Positions 7,155 to 14,779 of a DNA stretch of 64,000 bases are shown one piece after another. Both the position numbers and the translations under genes were made by a program. Below the pieces are notes generated by a model. That model was not told the DNA's origin. It ran no database searches and worked only from the letters and a program-made list of their open reading frames with translations. Origin of the DNA: Mycolicibacterium baixiangningiae (GTDB lineage: Bacteria; Actinomycetota; Actinomycetes; Mycobacteriales; Mycobacteriaceae); the NCBI RefSeq assembly GCF_016313185.1, contig NZ_CP066218.1, forward strand, positions 3,100,001-3,164,000, given 5' to 3'. Within the stretch, counting starts at the first letter, position 1; the number at the start of each line of letters is the position of its first letter.

Positions 7155-8401
7155 CCGCGCACGTCTCCCGCCCGGCGCCGATCACCTTCACCGATCTCGC
7201 CGATCCGGTGTATCCGGAGGCGGCACGGCCGATGCGGGAAGGTCTGGCCGCCTACGGCGCCACCTTGGCGCTGACACCGGAGGCGCTGCAGGCGACCGCC
7301 GTCGACCGGGCCGGCCTGACCGACTTCGGCGACGACGACTTCCGTGACCGGCTCGAGGTGCTGTGCGGCGCACTGGATTCCGAAGCCGGCCTGTCGGACG
7401 TCGGCCGGGCGGTGGCCTTCGAACAGTTGGCGCAACACCTGGTCAACCGGTTGCGGCTCGATGATCTGCTCGCGCGGCACCCGGAGATCCTGGCCATCCC
7501 GATCGAGCGCCCGATCGTCATCTGCGGGTTGCCGCGCACGGGCACCACGCATCTGCACAACATGATCGCGGCCGATCCCGCGATCCGGCACCTGCCGTAC
7601 TGGGAGAGCCTCGAGCCCGTGCCTGCGCCGGGGGAGCTGGACCCGCGGGACCGCCGGGAGCGGTGCGCCGCCGGCCTGGATCTGGTCCACACGGCGATGC
7701 CTGAGTTCAGGCGGATGCACGACATGACTGTCGACCATGCGCACGAAGAGATTCAGCTGCTCGCCAACGACATCGGCGGAATGCTGTTCGAGACGACGTT
7801 CCACGTCCCCTCGTACGCCGCGCACTACAAGGCACACGACCAGTCGGCGTCGTATGCCCACCTCAAACGCACGCTGCAAGCGCTGCAGTGGCTGCGCGGG
7901 GGAACGCGGTGGGTGCTGAAGTCGCCGCAGCATCTCGAACAGTTCCCCGCCCTGGTCTCGACGTTCCCGGACGCGACCTTCGTTGTGACGCATCGTGATC
8001 CTGTCGAGGTGATCCGGTCGATGGCGACGATGATCTGCTACGCCGCACGGATGTCGTGCGATCATCCGGACCCGGTGGCACTCACCCGTTACTGGGTGGA
8101 GCGCGCCACCGATCTGCTGACCGGGTGTGTGCGCGATCGCGACGTGTTGCCCGCGAACCAGTCGATCGACATCAGGTTCGACGAATTCATGGCCGACGAG
8201 GAGGCCACCCTGGCGGCGATCTACGCGCTCGCCGGCCAGCCTTTCGACGATCGCGCGCGCACCGCGATGGCGCGGTTTCGCGCCGACCATCCGCGCGGGC
8301 TGTACGGCGGTGTGATCCACCGTCCGGCCGACCTCGGGCTCGACGTCGACCGGGTGGCCGCCCGGCTCGGCGAGTATCACCGACGTTTCGTGGCCGGCTG
8401 A
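7151..8401 (+). CDS. Sulfotransferase family protein
   Basis: A 416-residue cytoplasmic sulfotransferase of the actinobacterial type. The PAPS 5'-phosphosulfate loop is I-V-I-C-G-L-P-R-T-G-T-T-H-L (about residues 119-132). The 3'-phosphate loop is H-R-D-P-V-E-V-I-R-S-M-A-T-M, preceded by V-L-K-S-P-Q-H-L. It should move sulfate from PAPS to a hydroxyl acceptor, presumably a lipid or glycolipid; the acceptor is unknown. GTG start at 7151 overlaps the DUF1214 stop by 4 bp. It is the last gene of the TetR operon. Confidence 0.9.
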   Translation: MTAHVSRPAPITFTDLADPVYPEAARPMREGLAAYGATLALTPEALQATAVDRAGLTDFGDDDFRDRLEVLCGALDSEAGLSDVGRAVAFEQLAQHLVNRLRLDDLLARHPEILAIPIERPIVICGLPRTGTTHLHNMIAADPAIRHLPYWESLEPVPAPGELDPRDRRERCAAGLDLVHTAMPEFRRMHDMTVDHAHEEIQLLANDIGGMLFETTFHVPSYAAHYKAHDQSASYAHLKRTLQALQWLRGGTRWVLKSPQHLEQFPALVSTFPDATFVVTHRDPVEVIRSMATMICYAARMSCDHPDPVALTRYWVERATDLLTGCVRDRDVLPANQSIDIRFDEFMADEEATLAAIYALAGQPFDDRARTAMARFRADHPRGLYGGVIHRPADLGLDVDRVAARLGEYHRRFVAG

Positions 8402-8463
8402 GCCAGCCGGCGGAGGAGTCGCGACGTGTTCTGCGGGTACCCTCGCGCCATGGAGGAGACGCG

Positions 8464-9534
8464 ATGAGCGCGGGGCTGTTCGGACTGCTCGACGACGTTG
8501 CGGCGCTTGCCCGCCTTGCCGCGGCATCGGTGGACGACATCGGCGCCGCCGCCGGCCGGGCCACCGCCAAGGCCGCGGGCGTCGTCATCGACGACACCGC
8601 CGTCACGCCGCAGTACGTGCAGGGCATCGCGGCCGAGCGTGAGCTGCCGATCATCAAACGCATCGCGATCGGTTCGCTCCGCAACAAGTTGCTCTTCATC
8701 CTGCCGGCCGCCCTGCTGCTCAGCCAGTTCGTGCCCTGGTTGCTGACCCCGATTCTGATGCTCGGCGCCACCTACCTGTGTTACGAGGGCGCCGAAAAGG
8801 TCTGGGGCCGGTTGCGGGGCCACGACGCCCACGCCACTCCCAGCGTCGGACGGGGCGAGGACGCCGAGCGCGCCGTGGTGACGGGCGCGATCCGGACCGA
8901 CTTCATCCTGTCGGCGGAGATCATGGTCATTGCGCTGAATGAGGTCGCCGACCAGGCGTTCCTGCCCCGGCTGATCATTCTGGTGGTGGTGGCGTTCGTC
9001 ATCACCGCCGTGGTGTACGGAGCGGTCGCCGGGATCGTCAAGATGGACGACATCGGTCTGAGCCTCACCCAGCGCGCCTCCCGGTTTGCTCAGCGGGTCG
9101 GGCGTGGCCTAGTGACGGCGATGCCCAAACTCCTGGCGGCGCTCTCGCTCATCGGCACGGTCGCGATGCTGTGGGTCGGCGGCCACATCCTGCTGGTCGG
9201 CACCGACGAGTTGGGCTGGCACACTCTCTACGGGTTGGTGCACCACGCCGAAGAGTCCGTTCAGCACGCCGTCGGCGGGATCGGCGGAGTGCTCGCCTGG
9301 CTGGTCAACACCGCGGCGTCCGCGGTGATCGGCCTGGTCGTCGGCGCTGTCGTGGTGGCCGTCGTCCACGTTCTGCCGTTCGGCCGCAAGGACACCCACC
9401 ACAAGGCAGATGAGCCCAAGCGCGACGCGGCGACCGATGACGAAGAACACGTCGCGGCCGCTGAAGACGACGGGTCCGCGGAATTCCAGCCCGAAGACGG
9501 AGGAGCGGCCCCGCCGTCAGCGCTCGAGCGGTAG
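8464..9534 (+). CDS. DUF808 family membrane protein (YedI-like)
   Basis: A 356-residue inner-membrane protein starting M-S-A-G-L-F-G-L-L-D-D-V-A, the standard opening of DUF808/YedI proteins. Conserved V-T-P-Q-Y-V-Q-G and R-E-L-P-I-I-K-R-I-A-I-G-S-L-R-N-K blocks precede about seven membrane segments (first near residues 76-100). The tail is acidic and disordered. Ribosome site ggagga just upstream. Function unknown in the family. Its 3' end overlaps the 3' end of the convergent AMP-binding gene by 18 bp. Confidence 0.88.
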   Translation: MSAGLFGLLDDVAALARLAAASVDDIGAAAGRATAKAAGVVIDDTAVTPQYVQGIAAERELPIIKRIAIGSLRNKLLFILPAALLLSQFVPWLLTPILMLGATYLCYEGAEKVWGRLRGHDAHATPSVGRGEDAERAVVTGAIRTDFILSAEIMVIALNEVADQAFLPRLIILVVVAFVITAVVYGAVAGIVKMDDIGLSLTQRASRFAQRVGRGLVTAMPKLLAALSLIGTVAMLWVGGHILLVGTDELGWHTLYGLVHHAEESVQHAVGGIGGVLAWLVNTAASAVIGLVVGAVVVAVVHVLPFGRKDTHHKADEPKRDAATDDEEHVAAAEDDGSAEFQPEDGGAAPPSALER

Positions 9535-10197
9535 GCCCTTGTCGACGATCAGCTCCTTGACCGCCCTGCGGTTGAGTTTTCCGCTCGGCAGTGTCGCGAG
9601 TCGGTCGGCCGTGACGACGGACCAGCGGGTCGGCACCTTGTAGGACGACAGCAGGGCGCGGGTCCTGGCGGCCAGGTCTGTCACATCGACCCCGCCGGCC
9701 GCGGGGACGACGACCGCGCACACCTGTTCGCCGCGCTCGGGATCGTCGACACCGATGACCACGCACTGCGCCACATCAGGGAACTGCGCGATGACCGCCT
9801 CCACTTCCAGCGGGGAGACGTTGGCGCCCGCCGCCTTGATCAGTTCGCTGGTGCGGCCGCCATAGAACAGACGGGGGTCGCCTTCTCTGCGGTAGACGCG
9901 GTCTGCGGTGTGGTACCAGCCGTCGGCGTCGAAGGTCTCGGCGCGTTCACGTTTGTTGTAGCCGGCCATCACGCCGATGCCGCGGACGAGGAGTTCACCG
10001 ACCGTCCCTTCGGGCACCGCGACGCGCGCCCCTTTGCCGACGCCCTCCGCGAGCAACCAGCGGGCAAGCTCGGCGGACCGTCGCTCGGCGTCGGCATAGG
10101 TGAGCCGGTCGGTCGGCGACACCAGGTAGGTCCGATCCCCGAATTCACGCACGCTCTGTGCCAGGAGAGCGGGAATCGTCGGACGCGGGGGGATCAT
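9517..10197 (-). CDS. AMP-binding (acyl-CoA synthetase) protein with a large internal in-frame deletion
   Basis: A 226-residue chimera of the two ends of an ANL-superfamily ligase. Residues 1-60 are the normal N-terminus (T-I-P-A-L-L-A-Q-S-V-R-E-F-G-D-R ... L-A-R-W-L-L-A-E-G-V-G-K-G-A-R-V-A). The chain then jumps to the late motif P-E-G-T-V-G-E-L-L-V-R-G, followed by the hinge region and the complete C-terminal lid ending S-G-K-L-N-R-R. Family members are ~500 residues, so roughly 270 are missing, including the ATP-binding P-loop (Y-T-S-G-T-T-G type). The frame is intact across the junction near 10017. The protein should not be able to adenylate; it is most likely a decayed gene. Confidence 0.8.
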   Translation of the reverse strand: MIPPRPTIPALLAQSVREFGDRTYLVSPTDRLTYADAERRSAELARWLLAEGVGKGARVAVPEGTVGELLVRGIGVMAGYNKRERAETFDADGWYHTADRVYRREGDPRLFYGGRTSELIKAAGANVSPLEVEAVIAQFPDVAQCVVIGVDDPERGEQVCAVVVPAAGGVDVTDLAARTRALLSSYKVPTRWSVVTADRLATLPSGKLNRRAVKELIVDKGLPLER

Positions 10198-10302
10198 CTG
10201 GCGATCCTCTCCGACGAGGTCGCGGTGAACATCGCGGGGTCGCAGCGGCGGTAGACCCACCTCACGCCCGGCGCCCCCGGTACGCCTTCTGAGCCAACGG
10301 CG

Positions 10303-11076
10303 TCAGCGCCCCTTCCACTGCGGCAGGCGCTTCTCACGCCACGCCTGAATTCCTTCGACGACATCCTCGGTGGTCGCGACCACCTTGCGCATGGTCTCGC
10401 CGAACCGGACCGACTCGATCCAACCCATGTTCGCGGTCCGTGACGCCACCTCCTTGGTGGCCCGCTGGGCCAGCGGCGCCGCCTCGGTGAGGGTGCGGGC
10501 CCACGCCTGCGCGTCTGCCTGCAGGTTCTCGGGTTCCACCAGCCTCCAGACCAGACCGATCTCCTTGGCCCGCTCAGCTGTCATCGGCTTGCCGGTCAGC
10601 AGAAGCTCCATCGCGTCGGCCCAGCGCACCCGCTCCGGAAGCCGGATCGCGCCGACGATGGTCGGCACCCCGAGGGACACCTCGGGGAACGAGAACGTGG
10701 CCTCGGTGCTGGCGATCACGAAGTCGCAGAACAGCACTCCGGTCAACCCGTATCCGACGCACGGCCCCTGCACGGCCGCGATCGTCGGCTTGAACAACTC
10801 CATCCCGCTCTCGAAGGAGTTGATGGTCGGCTTCTCCCAGAACGTGCCGCCGAAGGTGCCCACCGAACCCTGCCCGTCCTTGAGGTCACCGCCGGCGCAG
10901 AAGACGTCCCCGCTCGCGGTGAGGATGCCCACCCACGCGTCTTCATCGTCACGGAACCGGTTCCACGCGGCGTTCAGCTCGTCGCGGAGCGCCCCGTTGA
11001 TGGCGTTGCGGGCCTCCGGCCGGTTCAGCGTGATGGTCGCGACGTGGTCGGCCAGCTCATAGGTGACGAGATTCAT
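10303..11076 (-). CDS. Enoyl-CoA hydratase/isomerase (crotonase) family protein
   Basis: A 257-residue crotonase-fold protein: L-N-R-P-E-A-R-N-A-I-N near residue 18, oxyanion-hole motifs A-G-G-D-L-K (61-66) and G-P-C-V-G-Y-G (104-110), and F-P-E-V-S-L-G around 130-136. Of the two acid residues of true hydratases, the second is kept (Glu132) but the first is Thr112 (G-Y-G-L-T-G where G-G-G-C-E-L is usual). The 20-residue spacing is that of the Glu pair in rat hydratase. Hydration is therefore doubtful; isomerase or another crotonase chemistry is more likely. It lies 105 bp upstream of the truncated ligase on the same strand, probably one operon for acyl-CoA metabolism. Confidence 0.85.
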   Translation of the reverse strand: MNLVTYELADHVATITLNRPEARNAINGALRDELNAAWNRFRDDEDAWVGILTASGDVFCAGGDLKDGQGSVGTFGGTFWEKPTINSFESGMELFKPTIAAVQGPCVGYGLTGVLFCDFVIASTEATFSFPEVSLGVPTIVGAIRLPERVRWADAMELLLTGKPMTAERAKEIGLVWRLVEPENLQADAQAWARTLTEAAPLAQRATKEVASRTANMGWIESVRFGETMRKVVATTEDVVEGIQAWREKRLPQWKGR

Positions 11077-11109
11077 GACTGCACCATAGTTTCCGTCACA
11101 CTGACTTCC

Positions 11110-11724
11110 ATGGCGACCGTTCGCACCCTCGCGCGACTCGAACGCACGGAGTTCGCAGATCTACTGGACAACCTGACGCCCGACCAGTGGGCGATGCCGA
11201 GCCTGTGTGCGGGATGGACCGTGCGCGATGTCGCCGCGCATACGGTGGCCTATCTGGACCAGAGCCTGATCCGGTTGGGAGCCAACATGATCCGATATCG
11301 CGGAGACATCGATCGGCTGAACGCGGAGGGCTTGCGCAGAAGCGATGGACTCGACGGGGCGGAGTTGGCCGATCGGATGCGCCGGGGCAGCGAACCGTCG
11401 GGCGCCGCGGCGCTCTACGGCGGCCGGGTCGCGCTCGTCGAATGCCTGGTCCACCAGCAGGACATCCGCCGCCAGCTCGGATTGCACCGCACCCTCGACA
11501 CCCGGCGAGTCCGGGTATGCCTGGACTACGCCCGCCTCAGCCCCGTGGTCGGTGGCAGGCGCCGTACACGAGGGCTCCGGCTGGTGGCGACTGATATGGA
11601 CTGGACGGCCGGGGTAGGACCCGACGTGTGCGGTCGCGGCGAGGCTCTGTTGCTCGCCATGACGGGTAGGGCAGCAGCGGTATCCGGCGAACTGCACGGT
11701 GAGGGCATGCGGCTACTGCGCTGA
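11110..11724 (+). CDS. Maleylpyruvate isomerase family mycothiol-dependent enzyme
   Basis: A 204-residue DinB-like/MDMPI N-terminal domain protein. The opening helix L-E-R-T-E-F-A-D-L-L is followed by W-A-M-P-S-L-C-A-G-W-T-V-R-D-V-A-A-H-T, where the conserved His sits. A second metal-site His is in V-E-C-L-V-H-Q-Q-D-I-R-R. The family uses mycothiol as thiol cofactor with a divalent metal; substrate unknown. Start chosen at ATG 11110 rather than the overlapping upstream ATG at 11044. Divergent from the crotonase gene with only 33 bp between starts. Confidence 0.85.
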   Translation: MATVRTLARLERTEFADLLDNLTPDQWAMPSLCAGWTVRDVAAHTVAYLDQSLIRLGANMIRYRGDIDRLNAEGLRRSDGLDGAELADRMRRGSEPSGAAALYGGRVALVECLVHQQDIRRQLGLHRTLDTRRVRVCLDYARLSPVVGGRRRTRGLRLVATDMDWTAGVGPDVCGRGEALLLAMTGRAAAVSGELHGEGMRLLR

Positions 11725-11729
11725 GCCGG

Positions 11730-12092
11730 TCACTGCCCGGCAAGCCACCTGTCCAGCTTGCGGCGGTCCCGTTTCGTCGGTCGACCCGCGCCACGGTCGC
11801 GGACCGCCAGCGGGACCGCCGTGGTCGGCGGCGCCGGCGGGGTCCGGTCGAGGTAACAGGTCACCGCATCGGCCGCGCCCACCCGCTTCTGGATCACCCG
11901 CACCACCTCGACGATCCTCGTCCGGTCACCCACCAGGGCACGTACCTCGTCGCCGGGAGCCACCGTCGTCGCCGGCTTCGCCGGCCGGTCGTTGATCCGC
12001 ACGTGTCCGCCCCGGCACGCCGCTGCCGCGTCCGGCCGGGTCTTGGTCAGCCGGACCGCCCACAGCCAGCGGTCTATTCGGGTCGAGTCCAT
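11730..12092 (-). CDS. RNA-binding S4 domain protein (Hsp15/HslR-like)
   Basis: A 120-residue protein. The S4 domain occupies residues 3-60 (R-I-D-R-W-L-W-A-V-R-L-T-K-T-R, G-H-V-R-I-N-D-R-P-A-K-P, V-A-P-G-D-E-V). The Arg/Lys-rich tail (R-P-T-K-R-D-R-R-K-L-D-R-W) matches Hsp15-type proteins. In E. coli, Hsp15 binds free 50S subunits carrying stalled nascent chains; a similar ribosome-recycling role is expected. It ends 5 bp from the convergent MDMPI gene. Confidence 0.88.
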   Translation of the reverse strand: MDSTRIDRWLWAVRLTKTRPDAAAACRGGHVRINDRPAKPATTVAPGDEVRALVGDRTRIVEVVRVIQKRVGAADAVTCYLDRTPPAPPTTAVPLAVRDRGAGRPTKRDRRKLDRWLAGQ

Positions 12093-12101
12093 GACGTACC
12101 G

Positions 12102-13172
12102 CTAGACATCGGAGCTCTCGCGCCACAGATCGATACCGGATTCGGTGGCGTACCTGTCGATCTCGGTGAGTTCTTCCGCGGTGAACTCGAGGTTGTCGAG
12201 CGCGCCGAGATTCTCCTTCAACTGGGCGACGCTCGAGGCGCCGACCAGCGTGGAGGCGACGGCGGGGTCGCGCAGCACCCAGGCCAGCGCCAGTTGAGCG
12301 AGTGTCTGGCCACGGCGCTCGGCGATCCCGGCGAGCCCACGAAGCTGCTCGCGGACCTGTTCGGTGACCAATGCGTCGTCGAACGAGGGCCGCATCGTGG
12401 CACGGTCGACCTCGTCGGGTGCCGACTGTAGGTAGCGGTCGGTCAGCAGCCCCTGTGCCAGCGCCGTGAACGCGATGGCTCCCATGCCTGCGTTGCCGAG
12501 TTCGGTGGTGAGGTCTCCCTCGATCCATCGGTTGAGCAGGGAGTAGGACGGCTGGTGGATCACCAGGGGAGTTCCGAGACGCTTCGCGATCGCCGCCGCG
12601 TCAGCGGTCTTGGCCGCGGAGTACGACGAAATCCCGACGTATCGGGCCTTTCCGGCGCGCACCGCGGTGTCGAGTGCGCCGATCGTCTCCTCGAGAGGTG
12701 TCGTCGGATCGATGCGGTGGGAGTAGAAGATGTCGACGTAGTCGAGGCCAAGGCGGTCGAGCGATTCGTCGAGGCTGGCGAGCAGGTACGCCCGGCCGCC
12801 GAGCTGACCGTACGGTCCCGGCCACATGTCCCACCCCGCCTTGGTGGAGACGATCAGCTCGTTGCGGTACGGCTTGAAGTCCCGGCGCAACATGCGTCCG
12901 AAGTTCTCCTCCGCCGAACCGTACGGCGGCCCGTAGTTGTTAGCCAGGTCGAAATGCGTGATGCCGCAGTCGAATGCGTACCGCAGCACTTCCCGCTGCA
13001 CGTCGAAGGGCCGATTGTCGCCGAAGTTGTACCAGAGGCCCAGGGAGATCGCCGGCAGAAGCAGCCCGGACGTGCCCACCCGCCGGTAGGGCATCGAGTC
13101 GTAGCGCTCCCGCCTCGCCACCCACGGGTCGTGGGTGAAGGGCACGTCATCGATCAGCATGTCGTCGGACAT
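12102..13172 (-). CDS. mgrA: Aldo/keto reductase, L-glyceraldehyde-3-phosphate reductase type
   Basis: A 356-residue (beta/alpha)8 reductase. The catalytic tetrad is visible: Asp in F-D-L-A-N-N, Tyr in N-Y-G-P-P-Y-G-S-A-E, Lys in I-V-S-T-K-A-G-W and His in I-F-Y-S-H-R. The N-terminal block (R-V-G-T-S-G-L-L-L-P-A-I-S-L-G-L-W-Y-N-F-G) and the W-D-M-W-P-G-P-Y-G-Q segment are typical of YghZ/MgrA. These use NADPH to reduce small aldehydes such as L-glyceraldehyde 3-phosphate or methylglyoxal. The stop lies 9 bp before the S4-protein ATG, so the two are probably co-transcribed. Confidence 0.88.
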   Translation of the reverse strand: MSDDMLIDDVPFTHDPWVARRERYDSMPYRRVGTSGLLLPAISLGLWYNFGDNRPFDVQREVLRYAFDCGITHFDLANNYGPPYGSAEENFGRMLRRDFKPYRNELIVSTKAGWDMWPGPYGQLGGRAYLLASLDESLDRLGLDYVDIFYSHRIDPTTPLEETIGALDTAVRAGKARYVGISSYSAAKTADAAAIAKRLGTPLVIHQPSYSLLNRWIEGDLTTELGNAGMGAIAFTALAQGLLTDRYLQSAPDEVDRATMRPSFDDALVTEQVREQLRGLAGIAERRGQTLAQLALAWVLRDPAVASTLVGASSVAQLKENLGALDNLEFTAEELTEIDRYATESGIDLWRESSDV

Positions 13173-13225
13173 GGGGGCAATCCTAGTGACGGAGGTGGTT
13201 CAGCGGGCCGGTGCGCCGACCCCCG

Positions 13226-14665
13226 TCAGCGGGCGAAGTCAGCGGGTCGGAACTTTCCGTCTGCGAGCTTGGTCTCGATCTCCTCGAGGCTCCTGCCGGT
13301 GAGGTCGGGCATGCGGAAGTAGACGAACACCCAGGCCGCCACGTTGAACAACCCGTAGAGCCACATCGACGGCCCGACCCCGATCGCAGTGATCAGCGAC
13401 AGCAGGGTGAGGGTGATGAACAGGTTCGTCCCCCACAGCGCCGCGGATTGCACGGCGGTGCCGGCGGGCCGCACGGCCAGCGGATAGGTCTCCGAGCCTG
13501 TCAGCCACCCCATCAGCTGCAGTCCGCCGGCATTGAACAGCATGAACACGACAAGACACCCGATGATGAGCGGCATCGACTCGCGGCCGCTGTTGCCCGT
13601 GACGAACAACAATCCGAGCGCGAAGAGGCTGACAGCGGCGCCCGGGATCATGAGCAGCGTGAGGCGGCGACGGCCCACTCGGTCGATGATCGACAGACCG
13701 ACGAGCTGCGCCACGAGGTAGGTGACCCCGAGCGCCACCGAGACCTGCAGTGCGACCGAGGTGTCGAATCCGTTGTCGGTCAGGATGGTTGGGGCATAGT
13801 AGATGATCATCTCGATTCCGCTGAGCTGCGTGAAGATCGCGATGCCGCATCCGAGGATCAGTGCCGGACGCACCCATGCCTCGCGCAGGCCGGACCAGCC
13901 GCGGGTGCTCGCGGTCCGTTCGGCCCGGGCGAGTTCGGCGGTTTCGTTCAGCTCACGGTCGAGGTCGTACCCTGACGGGCGCACGCGCTCCAACACCGCG
14001 CGGGCGGCGTCGTTGTCCCCGTTCTTGACCAGCCAGCGGGGGCTCTCCGGCAACCGCAGCATCAAGGCGAGCATCAGCGCTGCGGGCACGGCGGCGGCGC
14101 CGATCGACCAGCGCCACCCGATGGCCTCCGACGCGCCGACGATCGTGGCGATCACGATGCCGACACCGATCGCGATCTGGAAACAGAGGACCAGGCGGCC
14201 CCGGTATTTCGGAGGCGCCAGTTCCGCGACGTACATGGGCGCCGTCTGGGTGGCGCCACCGACCGCGAAGCCCAGAACCAGCCGGCCGAGCGACAACAGG
14301 ATCGGATTGGGGGACACCGCACACCAGAGCGCGCCGACGGCGAAGATGACAGCCAGCAGCACCAGCGTGCCCTTGCGGCCGCGTTTGTCCGAGAGGTAAC
14401 TACAGGTCAGCGCCCCGATGACCGCGCCGAGCAGGATGCTCGCAGCGATCACCTGCTTCCAGAGCTCGGCGATGCTGAAGTCCTCGGTGATCTGCAGAAG
14501 CGCCCCGGAGATGATGCCCGTGTCGTAGCCGTACAACATGCCCGAGATCGCGGACACCAGCGCGACGATCACGACTGCACCGGTGAGCTGCCCGGGTTCG
14601 CTGCGTTGGTCTTCGGCGGTTTCCGAAGGGACGCTCTCCGAAGGGACGCTCTCCGACGACTTCAT
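13226..14665 (-). CDS. Sugar porter family MFS transporter
   Basis: A 479-residue, 12-helix transporter. Sugar-porter signatures seen: G-Y-D-T-G-I-I-S-G-A-L in helix 1, S-D-K-R-G-R-K-G after helix 2, P-E-S-P-R-W-L in the central loop, D-R-V-G-R-R in the second half, and G-S-E-T-Y-P-L-A-V-R near the end (variant of P-E-T-K/P-x-E-x-x-P). Likely a proton-linked hexose, pentose or polyol importer. Start at ATG 14665; the N-terminus contains a duplicated S-E-S-V-P encoded by a 15-bp direct repeat. Confidence 0.9.
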   Translation of the reverse strand: MKSSESVPSESVPSETAEDQRSEPGQLTGAVVIVALVSAISGMLYGYDTGIISGALLQITEDFSIAELWKQVIAASILLGAVIGALTCSYLSDKRGRKGTLVLLAVIFAVGALWCAVSPNPILLSLGRLVLGFAVGGATQTAPMYVAELAPPKYRGRLVLCFQIAIGVGIVIATIVGASEAIGWRWSIGAAAVPAALMLALMLRLPESPRWLVKNGDNDAARAVLERVRPSGYDLDRELNETAELARAERTASTRGWSGLREAWVRPALILGCGIAIFTQLSGIEMIIYYAPTILTDNGFDTSVALQVSVALGVTYLVAQLVGLSIIDRVGRRRLTLLMIPGAAVSLFALGLLFVTGNSGRESMPLIIGCLVVFMLFNAGGLQLMGWLTGSETYPLAVRPAGTAVQSAALWGTNLFITLTLLSLITAIGVGPSMWLYGLFNVAAWVFVYFRMPDLTGRSLEEIETKLADGKFRPADFAR

Positions 14666-14779
14666 ACCGTGCCTTTCCGCCGCGACGAGGTGACAACGTC
14701 GCGCGGTTACCCACAAGGACGCCGCGGCAATCTTCGGCGAACTCGCACCTCTGCAGCGGTATTGCAGGCGTCACGGAAC

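Noticed and set aside
6977..8527. Long minus-strand frame antisense to the sulfotransferase
   Set aside because: Arg/His-rich shadow; the plus strand carries clear PAPS-binding motifs.
14610..14665. 15-bp direct repeat at the MFS start as a regulatory element
   Set aside because: It lies inside the coding N-terminus (S-E-S-V-P twice) and is best explained as a coding slippage duplication.
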